DNA from: Candidatus Gastranaerophilales bacterium
Lineage (GTDB): Bacteria; Cyanobacteriota; Vampirovibrionia; Gastranaerophilales; Gastranaerophilaceae
Reading direction: 5' to 3'
Length of the DNA stretch: 64,000 bases
NCBI GenBank assembly: GCA_947625305.1
Contig: CANQNW010000003.1
Span: forward strand, 1-64,000
In this document: one piece after another, positions 35,025 through 43,211 of the stretch
Layout: the number at the start of each line of letters is the position of its first letter
How positions within the stretch are numbered: the stretch's first letter is position 1
Translations under genes and position numbers: made by a program
Notes under the pieces: model-generated
What the model was told of the DNA's origin: nothing
The model's input: only the letters and a program-made list of their open reading frames with translations
Database searches by the model: none

Positions 35025-35420
35025 ATGTATACCGTAAAAGAAGTTGCAAAAAAGATGGAGGTCTGTGAGCATACAATCAGGTTTTGGGCAAAAAGCGGTT
35101 TTTTCCCGTTTGTTAAACGGAATTCCAATAATATAAGACAGTTTGAAGAAAGTGATTTGGAGTGGGTAAGAATTGTTAAATGCTTAAGAGGTGTCGGTAT
35201 TGATAATAAATCAATAAAAAAATATATTGAACTTTGTATAAAAGGGGATTCCACCATTAAAGAAAGATATGATATTATAAAAAAAACAAGAGAAAAAGCT
35301 CAAAAACAAATGAAGGAACTTAAAAAACAATTTGAGCTTTTGGATTTTAAAGAAAACTATTATAATGAGCTTATAAAAAATAACTCAAAAGATACTTGGA
35401 ATCCGATGAATAAAATTTAA
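35025..35420 (+). CDS. MerR-family transcriptional regulator
   Basis: A 131-residue regulator with an N-terminal winged helix (MYTVKEVAKKMEVCEHTIRFWAKSG is split over residues 1-25; the wing includes RQFEESDLEWV) and a C-terminal dimerisation coiled coil (about 75-120). GIDNKSIKKYIELC and the TIKERYDIIKKTREK region match the AdhR-like branch, which lacks metal-binding cysteines at the C-terminus and senses aldehydes or redox stress. TTGGAGGA precedes the ATG. It probably autoregulates and activates the flavoprotein gene downstream. Confidence 0.9.
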   Translation: MYTVKEVAKKMEVCEHTIRFWAKSGFFPFVKRNSNNIRQFEESDLEWVRIVKCLRGVGIDNKSIKKYIELCIKGDSTIKERYDIIKKTREKAQKQMKELKKQFELLDFKENYYNELIKNNSKDTWNPMNKI

Positions 35421-35474
35421 TCACACCTTCGGCTTATCGTAAAAATTTACTCGGACAAAATAAAAGGAGATATT

Positions 35475-36113
35475 ATGAAAGTATTATTATTAAACGGTTC
35501 ACCCCATGAAAAAGGAAATACATATTTATCATTAGAAGAAATTGCAAAAACATTAAAAGAAGAAGGAATTGATTTTGAGATATTTTATATAGGAAAAGAC
35601 CCCATTGCATCATGCGTGGGATGCGGGGCTTGCTCCAAACTTCAAAGGTGCGTATTTGATAAAGATAAAGTTAATGAATTTGTAAATAAAATGGCGGAGG
35701 CTGATGCTCTTATTGTCGGTTCACCCGTACATTATGCGGGAGCAACAGGGGCAGTAACGGCATTTTTAGGCAGAGCCTTTTTCTCCGGCTGGCGCTCGGG
35801 TAAAAATGTATTCAGGCTTAAGCCTGCTGCTGCGGTCGCAGTAGCAAGAAGAGCAGGCACAAGCTCTACTTTAGACCAATTAAATAAATATTTTGGAATA
35901 TCTCAAATGCCTGTTATCTCGGGCAGATATTGGAACGATGTCCATGGGCAGACCCAAGGCGAAGTTAATCAGGATTTAGAGGGCTTGCAAAATTTAAGAT
36001 TTCTTGCAAGAAATATGGCTTATTTCTTAAAGTGTAAAGAAGCAGGGCATAATGCAGGTATTTTACCTCCTAAAGAAGAAGATATTACTTTTACTAATTT
36101 TGTAAGAAATTAA
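35475..36113 (+). CDS. Flavodoxin-fold NADPH-dependent FMN reductase / iron-sulfur flavoprotein
   Basis: A 212-residue flavodoxin-like oxidoreductase. The FMN phosphate loop is LNGSPHEKGNT (7-17); SCVGCGACSKLQRC carries a compact cysteine motif like that of iron-sulfur flavoproteins; GSPVHYAGATGAV completes the flavin site. Such enzymes reduce flavins, quinones or nitro compounds. An AAGGAG site precedes the ATG and the gene lies 54 bases after merR, so it is the probable regulated target in a stress operon. A strong terminator follows. Confidence 0.88.
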   Translation: MKVLLLNGSPHEKGNTYLSLEEIAKTLKEEGIDFEIFYIGKDPIASCVGCGACSKLQRCVFDKDKVNEFVNKMAEADALIVGSPVHYAGATGAVTAFLGRAFFSGWRSGKNVFRLKPAAAVAVARRAGTSSTLDQLNKYFGISQMPVISGRYWNDVHGQTQGEVNQDLEGLQNLRFLARNMAYFLKCKEAGHNAGILPPKEEDITFTNFVRN

Positions 36114-36131
36114 CAATTTTATAATTGATAT

Positions 36132-36163
36132 AAAAAGCAAGCTATATTCAGCTTGCTTTTTTT
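36132..36163 (+). terminator. Rho-independent terminator after the flavoprotein gene
   Basis: AAAAAGCAAGCT pairs with AGCTTGCTTTTT over 12 bp around a 6-base loop, followed by a T-run. The 3' arm also supplies the -35 element of the trpR promoter. Confidence 0.85.
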
Positions 36164-36198
36164 AACATTTAGTTTATAATGTTTCTATCAATAGAAAC
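36153..36198 (+). promoter_or_regulatory. trpR-trpB promoter and putative TrpR operator
   Basis: TTGCTT (36153-36158), a 16-base spacer and a perfect TATAAT (36175-36180). Immediately after lies an inverted repeat GTTTCTAT-CA-ATAGAAAC (36181-36198) covering the expected transcription start. Its position and its place upstream of trpR make it a likely autoregulatory operator. The sequence differs from the E. coli trp operator, as expected for a distant TrpR. The in-frame ATG at 36179 overlaps the promoter and cannot be the start. Confidence 0.65.
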
Positions 36199-36205
36199 AA
36201 AAATC

Positions 36206-36496
36206 ATGGAAAACATAAAAGAAATTGCAAATTTAATAATAAAAAATGGGAATGAAAAAGAGACGGTAAAACTTTTTCAGGAAATTTTTACTCCGGATGA
36301 AATATCCGTTATATCTAAACGATGGCGTATTTTAAGTATGTTAGCCAAAGGAGAAACCCAGCGTAAGATTGCAGAAAAACTGAATGTAAGTTTATGTAAG
36401 ATTACGAGAGGTTCTAAAATACTTAAAAATAAAAAGTCAGTAGTTTACAGATATTTTATGAAGGAGAATAACGATGAAATTAACAATAATGCCTGA
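36206..36496 (+). CDS. trpR: Trp repressor family regulator TrpR
   Basis: A 96-residue all-helical regulator. [21 protein letters not shown] and the helix-turn-helix [23 protein letters not shown] match the TrpR superfamily, in which the corepressor tryptophan binds between the helices. It overlaps trpB by 23 bases, giving a trpR-trpB unit, and an inverted repeat lies at its promoter. It could instead be a YerC/TrpR-like protein with another ligand, but pairing with trpB favours tryptophan. The start at 36206 is chosen from the promoter position. Confidence 0.85.
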   Translation: MENIKEIANLIIKNGNEKETVKLFQEIFTPDEISVISKRWRILSMLAKGETQRKIAEKLNVSLCKITRGSKILKNKKSVVYRYFMKENNDEINNNA

Positions 36497-37682
36497 TAAG
36501 GACGGATTTTATGGTGCATACGGCGGACAATATATTCCTCAAGAACTAAAAGAAGAATTTAACAGAATAGAAAAAGCATTTTTAGAAGCAAAAAATGATA
36601 GTGAGTTTAATAAAGAACTTAATTACCTGTTGAAAAATTATGTAGGCAGACCAAGCCCTGTATATTTTGCAAAAAATTTATCAAAAAAATACGGGAATAA
36701 TATATATTTAAAGCGGGAAGATTTAAATCACACGGGCGCACATAAGATTAATCATTGTTTAGGAGAGGTTCTTCTTGCAAAGAGAATGGGCAAGAAAAAA
36801 GTAATAGCGGAAACGGGAGCCGGGCAGCACGGTGTAGCACTGGCTACGGCAGCTGCGCTATTAGGACTTGAGTGTGATATTTATATGGGCGAAGTTGATG
36901 TTATCAAAGAAAAACCAAATGTAGACAGAATGCGGATATTAAAAGCAAATATAATAACGGTTAAAAGCGGTGCAAGAACTTTAAAAGAGGCTGTTGATGA
37001 AGCATTTATTGCATATATGAAGGATTATAAAAATACAATGTATGCAATAGGTTCTGTTGTAGGCCCGCATCCTTTTCCTATGATAGTAGAGTATTTTCAA
37101 TCAATAGTAGGCAGGGAAGCCAGTGAACAATTTATGAAACAAACCGGAGTTTTGCCGAATATGGTGCTTGCCTGTGTTGGAGGCGGGTCTAATTCTATAG
37201 GGTTATTTAACGGTTTTTTAGAGGATAATGAAGTTGAAATTTATGGTGTTGAACCTTTGGGAAAAGGTGAAAAAGCAGGACAGAATGCAGCAAGCATTAC
37301 CTACGGAAAAGACGGAATACTTCATGGGTTTAAGTGTAAACTTTTGCAGGATGCTAATGGTAATGTATTAAATGCTTACAGTGTCGCTAGCGGACTGGAT
37401 TACCCCGGGGTAGGCCCTAAGCATTGTTATCTTAATGAAATTAAACGGGTAAAATATGTTACGGTTAATGATATTGAGGCCGTTAATGCCTTTTATGAGC
37501 TTTCGGAAACGGAAGGAATTATTCCCGCACTTGAAAGTTCACATGCACTAGCTTATGCAATTAAACTGTCAGAAAAAGTAAAAAATAAAAATATACTGGT
37601 AAATCTTTCAGGCAGAGGGGATAAAGACTTGACTTTTATTTTGGATAACTTTCCAAAAATAAATAAGGATTTTCATTCTTAA
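36474..37682 (+). CDS. trpB: Tryptophan synthase beta subunit TrpB
   Basis: A PLP enzyme (402 residues) condensing indole with serine to give tryptophan. The N-terminal [11 protein letters not shown], the PLP lysine Lys91 in NHTGAHKIN, the catalytic Glu113 in [16 protein letters not shown] and the C-terminal LSGRGDKD are all intact, so it should be active. This is the classic TrpB1-like form that normally pairs with TrpA, but trpA and the other trp genes are not adjacent. AAGGAG precedes the ATG. Transcription with trpR suggests control by tryptophan supply; use of external indole is one possible role. Confidence 0.95.
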   Translation: MKLTIMPDKDGFYGAYGGQYIPQELKEEFNRIEKAFLEAKNDSEFNKELNYLLKNYVGRPSPVYFAKNLSKKYGNNIYLKREDLNHTGAHKINHCLGEVLLAKRMGKKKVIAETGAGQHGVALATAAALLGLECDIYMGEVDVIKEKPNVDRMRILKANIITVKSGARTLKEAVDEAFIAYMKDYKNTMYAIGSVVGPHPFPMIVEYFQSIVGREASEQFMKQTGVLPNMVLACVGGGSNSIGLFNGFLEDNEVEIYGVEPLGKGEKAGQNAASITYGKDGILHGFKCKLLQDANGNVLNAYSVASGLDYPGVGPKHCYLNEIKRVKYVTVNDIEAVNAFYELSETEGIIPALESSHALAYAIKLSEKVKNKNILVNLSGRGDKDLTFILDNFPKINKDFHS

Positions 37683-38791
37683 GGTTTATATAATAATTTT
37701 TTTTCGGCAGAAGGAAGCTTATCTATATATAATATTTCTTCAGTTTCCTTTTGTTTTTCTACATTATCATCGAAATTAATATATTCTTCTACATAACTCT
37801 TATTATTATTTATATAGTTTATTATAAGTTGTCTTTGAGATTTTAAAACTTCTTCTGCATTATCTTTTGTAACATATTGAACAAGATTGGAATTACATTT
37901 ATGATATATAAGGCAATCAACAACTTTAACGGTAAATATATCGGGATTAGGATGCATAACATCCGCAAAATAAAGCCTTACAGGTTTTTTGGTATATTCA
38001 TTAACAAAAGCCATATCATAATATGAAACAATATCTGCAATTCCTCTTTTATAGTTTTCAAAATGCTTATAATAATTGTCTTTTTTATATATATGAGATA
38101 AATATAGCGCATTTGTCGGCGGAATAAAGTAAATTGTATTTATTTTATATTCTTTAGCTAAGTTGTTAATTTTTTTTAAAATTGCAAGATTATCAAATTC
38201 ACAAAATTCCCAATAATAATATTTAATTTTTCTATTATAATGAAATTGAGGCCCTTCTTCAATTGGTTCCCCTTCTTTTTCCATTATCCTGTTTTTTAAT
38301 TTTTCAAATGAGTCCATAACAGAACTTATTGAAAAATAAACACGGAAAATATCATACAATTTATTTGTAGGATTTTTTGGTAATGTATATTTGCTATAGC
38401 AATTTACATAAGTATTAAATTCTAAAGATATAATTATTGTTTTAGTTTCGGGATGAAGTTCCAAAAAGTGTTTTAATAAATTATATTGTTCAAAAGGTGA
38501 AATACCGGGTGTATTTATCATAAATATTTTTTTCTTTGTATACTCTTCAAAAATATAAGGCACCATTGAACTGTTTCCGCAAGAAGCGCACATATAGATA
38601 TAATCATATTTGTATTTTGCCGTAAGATTAATAAAGGTATATAAAAAATCCCTGTCATAATCACTTACATCTCTTTTATATTCCATTATTTCCAAAGAAT
38701 ACGGGTCAACTTTTTTATTAAATATGAAAATAAAAACTCCCAAAATTATTACTACAACTATAAAACAAATTATATTAAATGTTTTTTTCAT
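37679..38791 (-). CDS. Membrane-anchored DltD/AlgJ-like partner of the MBOAT protein
   Basis: A 370-residue protein with one N-terminal transmembrane helix (5-26) and a periplasmic domain. [17 protein letters not shown] sits where SGNH-type acyltransferase partners carry their block I serine, and [12 protein letters not shown] carries the C-terminal HP motif. Such proteins (DltD, AlgJ/AlgX, PatB) take acyl groups exported by an MBOAT channel enzyme to a surface polymer. It lies 10 bases after the MBOAT gene. Family assignment is by context and weak motifs. It ends overlapping trpB by 4 bases. Confidence 0.6.
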   Translation of the reverse strand: MKKTFNIICFIVVVIILGVFIFIFNKKVDPYSLEIMEYKRDVSDYDRDFLYTFINLTAKYKYDYIYMCASCGNSSMVPYIFEEYTKKKIFMINTPGISPFEQYNLLKHFLELHPETKTIIISLEFNTYVNCYSKYTLPKNPTNKLYDIFRVYFSISSVMDSFEKLKNRIMEKEGEPIEEGPQFHYNRKIKYYYWEFCEFDNLAILKKINNLAKEYKINTIYFIPPTNALYLSHIYKKDNYYKHFENYKRGIADIVSYYDMAFVNEYTKKPVRLYFADVMHPNPDIFTVKVVDCLIYHKCNSNLVQYVTKDNAEEVLKSQRQLIINYINNNKSYVEEYINFDDNVEKQKETEEILYIDKLPSAEKKLLYKP

Positions 38792-38801
38792 TTAGGCTCC
38801 T

Positions 38802-40232
38802 TTAAAAAATAAAATATAGAAATTCCGAAGATTTTGTTATAAATAATGCGCTGAATAAAAACAAAACAGCCAAAATTATAGTATAAAAAGTATTATTCTT
38901 GTTTGCAAAAATTATTGCTAATTCGTTTGAATTTTTACTTATAAATACCAGATAAAAACAAACTATAAGCAATAATATATTTAGTTTTAAATTATATATA
39001 TCACTAAAAAATATAAGATTACAACCGTTTATAACAATCGGTTTAAATACGGGAGTAATTCCGACCATAGATTTTAATACGGTAAAAGTCTTTGAAAAAT
39101 TATCTATACTGATAAAAGGAGTTAAAAAAATAAGTGTTATAAAGGTAATAAAAATTGAAATAACTTTAGGTAATTTAAAATTATATTTCATTAAGATTTT
39201 ATTTATACAAACCAGAACACCGTTTAATAAACCATAAACAACATTAACGGGATTACTTCCTTTCCATAGTCCGTATATAAAGAAAACTATCATAATATTA
39301 AAGCATGTTGCGGTAATATTTTTAGCTCCCTTTTCCAGCGGATAATATATATAATCTTTTAAAAATCTTACTAATGTCATATTCCATCTTGACCAGTAAT
39401 CAATTATACTTTGTGATTTATAAGGGGAATTAAAGTTCCAAGGCAGACTTATGTTAAATAAAAATGCAGAACCTAATGCCATGTCACAATAACCCGAAAA
39501 ATCAAAATATCCTTGTAAAACTTTGGAAATTCCAAAAAACCATGAAGTATAAAAATCTGTGTACATATTGTACCTGTATACATTGTCTATAAACGTGGAA
39601 AATCCGTCTGCGAGAACGGTTTTTTTAAGTAAACCGACCGTAATTAAAAAAATACCTATAAATATATTCTCCTGATTTATTATTCGTTTAGCTTTGTCAT
39701 TGAATTGCGGAATCATTTCCTGATGTCTTACAATCGGGCCGGCAACTAACTGAGGGAAAAAAGAAACAAATAGTGCATAATCAATAATATTATAATGCTT
39801 TACCTCCCCTTTGTAACAATCTATTAAATATGAAATCTGCTGTAAGGTAAAAAAGCTTATACCAAGCGGCATTATATATTCCATTGCATTAAAGGGTTGA
39901 TGAACAAGATTTGTATATATTTCATATAAAAATACAAAATACTTAAACCCTGTTAATATAGCTATATTTACTATTAGTCCCAGAATAAGGATTATTTTTT
40001 TTACGGTTTCTTTCAGATTAAATTTAAATAAATAACTTATAAAATAATTTAAAAGTATAGAAACTATCAATATATAAACATACTCGATTTTATATGAACC
40101 GTAAAAATATAATGAAGAAACAAGTAAGAATATTGTAGCAATTGTATATAATTTAAACTTATTTAAAAGAAAATATAATATAAAAACTATAGGAAGAAAT
40201 AATAATAAATATTCAACAGAGTTAAACAGCAT
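38802..40232 (-). CDS. MBOAT (AlgI/DltB-like) protein lacking both conserved histidines
   Basis: A 476-residue polytopic protein of the MBOAT family: MLFNSVEYLLLFLPIVF at the start, PLGISFFTLQQISYLID, PQLVAGPIVRH, GYFDFSGYCDMALG and SPYKSQSIIDYWSRW. Active MBOATs have RRWH and, about 40-50 residues later, WHG with the catalytic His. Here these are SRWN (Asn284) and LWKG (Lys324), both readable directly in the DNA. The paralogue at 46514 aligns without a gap and has His284 and His324. This copy is therefore probably not a conventional acyltransferase; it may be a channel, scaffold or regulatory pseudoenzyme. It overlaps the AlgX-like gene by 11 bases. Confidence 0.85.
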   Translation of the reverse strand: MLFNSVEYLLLFLPIVFILYFLLNKFKLYTIATIFLLVSSLYFYGSYKIEYVYILIVSILLNYFISYLFKFNLKETVKKIILILGLIVNIAILTGFKYFVFLYEIYTNLVHQPFNAMEYIMPLGISFFTLQQISYLIDCYKGEVKHYNIIDYALFVSFFPQLVAGPIVRHQEMIPQFNDKAKRIINQENIFIGIFLITVGLLKKTVLADGFSTFIDNVYRYNMYTDFYTSWFFGISKVLQGYFDFSGYCDMALGSAFLFNISLPWNFNSPYKSQSIIDYWSRWNMTLVRFLKDYIYYPLEKGAKNITATCFNIMIVFFIYGLWKGSNPVNVVYGLLNGVLVCINKILMKYNFKLPKVISIFITFITLIFLTPFISIDNFSKTFTVLKSMVGITPVFKPIVINGCNLIFFSDIYNLKLNILLLIVCFYLVFISKNSNELAIIFANKNNTFYTIILAVLFLFSALFITKSSEFLYFIF

Positions 40233-41304
40233 TATTTCTCCTTATTGCAATATTTGCATCTTCTGTTTTTACATTTTTAATTTTTTCGGCAGTTTCTTTA
40301 TTTTCACTTATATATTTTTTCAGTTCTTCCGTGTCTTTCTTTAGGTAATTTTCAATATTGTCTTTATTTAAAAGAGTTCCCTGTTTTTTATCATCTGCCA
40401 ATAAATCATTAACAATTAAGTTATTATAGGTATTAGACGGATGAATGTTATCAACAAAATTAAAATTATTTTCATCTAAGGCTGTTGTGTTATATTCATT
40501 TGCAAAAGAATAGTCATAAAACGGAGTAATTTCTGCTAATTTCCTTTTAAGTTCCTGATTAGAATTCCACATTCCTTTTTCATAAATATGAATTTTTTTG
40601 GTTATATGAATTGGGGAATAATAAATTACAAGTTCAATGTTGTTTTCATCGGCATATTGTTTAATGTCTTTAACTGTTTTCAATGAATCAAAATTAAATT
40701 CGGTATCGTAGTGTTTTTTTGCAATTTCTCTATATGGATAAACATATATAATATCCTGTCCTTTATTTTTAACTGAATCTCTTATGGTTTCAACACTGAA
40801 TTTTGTAGTGTTGTAAGAAAAAAATAAATTGATAAAATCTTGAAAATTAAAGAATTTGTCTGTTAATTGAGGCAGGGTATCGTTAACTTCATTATTTTTA
40901 TCATTCCAAAAATCATCATAAAACATTCCCCAATAAATTTTTTTTATATTCGGAGCCAGTGTATGAATAGATTTTATTACTTCTGATATTTCATATACTT
41001 TTGCCATGGGGATAGTAAAAAATACTACATTATCAAGCCCTGAACCATAATGGGAAAGCAGGCAATTCCCCGTAAATGCAATATCTTTATTTTTACTGTT
41101 TAATTTTATATCAGAATATATAATAGTCCTTTTGTTAGAATATTTATGTGTTTTTACGTTATTTAATCCTGTTACGGCAGAATCTCTAAAAATATAATAA
41201 GGATCTACAAAAAAATTAAACAATGCAATACTTAATATTAACCCTACTAATATAATTACAAATAAAATGTCATTATGTGGATTTTTGCCGTTTTTTTTCG
41301 TCAA
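40222..41304 (-). CDS. Membrane-anchored AlgX/SGNH-like protein
   Basis: A 360-residue protein with one N-terminal transmembrane segment (13-31, followed by FVDPYYIF) and a periplasmic domain. AFTGNCLLSHYGSG and the C-terminal NFVDNIHPSNTYN resemble block I and the HP block of SGNH-like acyltransferase partners, though the usual GxS serine is replaced by GNC. The C-terminus (305-360) is charged and helical. It is the first gene of the operon with the histidine-less MBOAT and the 37679 protein. The function is inferred from context. Confidence 0.6.
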   Translation of the reverse strand: MTKKNGKNPHNDILFVIILVGLILSIALFNFFVDPYYIFRDSAVTGLNNVKTHKYSNKRTIIYSDIKLNSKNKDIAFTGNCLLSHYGSGLDNVVFFTIPMAKVYEISEVIKSIHTLAPNIKKIYWGMFYDDFWNDKNNEVNDTLPQLTDKFFNFQDFINLFFSYNTTKFSVETIRDSVKNKGQDIIYVYPYREIAKKHYDTEFNFDSLKTVKDIKQYADENNIELVIYYSPIHITKKIHIYEKGMWNSNQELKRKLAEITPFYDYSFANEYNTTALDENNFNFVDNIHPSNTYNNLIVNDLLADDKKQGTLLNKDNIENYLKKDTEELKKYISENKETAEKIKNVKTEDANIAIRRNNAV

Positions 41305-41396
41305 GATATTACTTCCCGATTTGTATAATTTTTACTTTACTATTTGTTTTTATCATAATATCATAAAAATAAATAACACAGGGTTAAGTTATAGAT

Positions 41397-43211
41397 ATGA
41401 AATATAAATCATTATTTGATGTATGGAAACAAAGTTGTAAAAAGTATGATAGTTTAGTTGCTTTTTCTGATAATAAAGAAACAATTCAAATTACTTATAA
41501 AGAAGCTTTTAGAAAATTATGTTATATTACTGAAATATTTCAGAAACTTAATTTAACCAGATATGACCATGTCTGTTTATTTGCCTCTAATTCACCTTAT
41601 TGGCTCATAATAGAACAGGCAATAATTACACTTGGTGCTGTATGTGTGTCTAAAACCTCTGAAATAGATATAAAAGAATTGGACTATGTATATAATAACA
41701 GCGATTCTATAGCTTTAATAACCGATAAAAAAGAGATAATCAGTCATTTCGTTGAATCTGAGGATTTCAAGAAAAAGGTTAAATTTGTAATTTACATAGG
41801 AAATGGTGAATACAATAGTGTAAATGATTTTAAAATATATAATTTATATGACATTCTAAAAGGATTAACGGATGAAACTCCTATTAAAACGGATTGGAAA
41901 GAAGAACCTTTTGACATCGCATATATAAATTATACTTCAGGTACCTCCTCCTTTCCAAAGGGCGCTATGCTCCCTAATATCGGCATGTCTTATGTCGTGG
42001 AGGAACTTCAAAAATTCAATGATATAAAAGAAGGTAAAACCTTTGTAGTAACCTTTCCGCTATCAAGTGCAGGCGGTAAAAGCTTTAATTTATTGTGTTT
42101 TTCTCAAGGCTGCAGGGTTATGTATACACCATACAAAGAATTTTATGAAGTCATTGATAAATATAAGCCAGAATACCTGCATTGCGCTCCTAAAATTATG
42201 CAAACCATGCACGAAAAATTAATGACGGCGGTAAAAAATAAAGGGGTATATTTTCAACATATTTATAATACGGCATTTTTTATTTCTAAGTTTATTCAAA
42301 GCGCAGAAAGAAGATGCTATATATGTACAAAAATACTCAAACCCATAAAAAAACTGCTTGATGAAAAAATATACAAACAAATCAGAAATACTCTTTTAAC
42401 CGATGAAACAACGGTATTTGTGGGTTCCGCTCACTTGGCAAAACCGTTAGAAGATTATTTTGATATAATCGGAATTCCGCTCATCCAGCATTACGGGTTA
42501 ACTGAAACAACAGGGCTAGCTGTCAGCAACACTCTTGAAAGTCAGAAAAAACACCCATATACTGTAGGCATTGCATTTGAAGGTACTACAATAAGAATTA
42601 TTGACCCTGAAACGCATAAAGAAATGCCCATAGGAAAGGTCGGTTTAATTACTTTGGGCGGAATTGAAATATTAAAAGAGTATTATAAAAACGAAGAAGC
42701 TACTAAAAAAGCCATACTTGAAGAACATTTTCTAAACACCGGAGATTTGGGATACGTTGATAAAGAGGGTTATCTTGTTGTTTTATCAAGGTATGACGAT
42801 GTTATAGTAATGTCAAACGGATATAATATTTATACTCCTTTACTGGAAAATGAAGCTAAAGATTCTGAATATGTCAACCAGATTGCAATAGCAGGACACG
42901 GCAAACCCTATTTAACGGCTGTTATTGTTTTGAATAAAGATGAATATCAATCCTGGTGTATAAAAAACTCTTTAAATGGAATTGACGCAAACAAAAATGA
43001 TAAGTTTAAAACATTTCTTATAGAAAATTTAAACGAAAAAATAAAAAGAAAAAATGACTGGAAATATTACGAAAAACTTAAAAAAGTTTATTTTATAAAT
43101 GACCAGTTCACCGTTGAAAACGGGCTTTTGACAAGTACATTAAAAGTTAAATATCAAAAAGTAATAAGTAAATACACAAAAGAAATTGAAAAATTATACG
43201 AGGAGAAATAA
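41397..43211 (+). CDS. AMP-binding acyl-CoA/acyl-ACP synthetase
   Basis: A 604-residue ANL-superfamily adenylating enzyme. The ATP loop is NYTSGTSSFPKGAM, the A5 motif is HYGLTETTGLA, the A7 motif is LNTGDLGYVDKEGYLVV, and the hinge region is SRYDDVIVMSNGYNIY. These fit a long-chain fatty-acid ligase. The A8 hinge and the residues after it differ from canonical enzymes (YTPLLENEAK instead of a PxExE pattern). It starts a plus-strand operon whose last gene is an intact MBOAT, so it could supply the acyl group for surface O-acylation; this is inference. Confidence 0.88.
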   Translation: MKYKSLFDVWKQSCKKYDSLVAFSDNKETIQITYKEAFRKLCYITEIFQKLNLTRYDHVCLFASNSPYWLIIEQAIITLGAVCVSKTSEIDIKELDYVYNNSDSIALITDKKEIISHFVESEDFKKKVKFVIYIGNGEYNSVNDFKIYNLYDILKGLTDETPIKTDWKEEPFDIAYINYTSGTSSFPKGAMLPNIGMSYVVEELQKFNDIKEGKTFVVTFPLSSAGGKSFNLLCFSQGCRVMYTPYKEFYEVIDKYKPEYLHCAPKIMQTMHEKLMTAVKNKGVYFQHIYNTAFFISKFIQSAERRCYICTKILKPIKKLLDEKIYKQIRNTLLTDETTVFVGSAHLAKPLEDYFDIIGIPLIQHYGLTETTGLAVSNTLESQKKHPYTVGIAFEGTTIRIIDPETHKEMPIGKVGLITLGGIEILKEYYKNEEATKKAILEEHFLNTGDLGYVDKEGYLVVLSRYDDVIVMSNGYNIYTPLLENEAKDSEYVNQIAIAGHGKPYLTAVIVLNKDEYQSWCIKNSLNGIDANKNDKFKTFLIENLNEKIKRKNDWKYYEKLKKVYFINDQFTVENGLLTSTLKVKYQKVISKYTKEIEKLYEEK

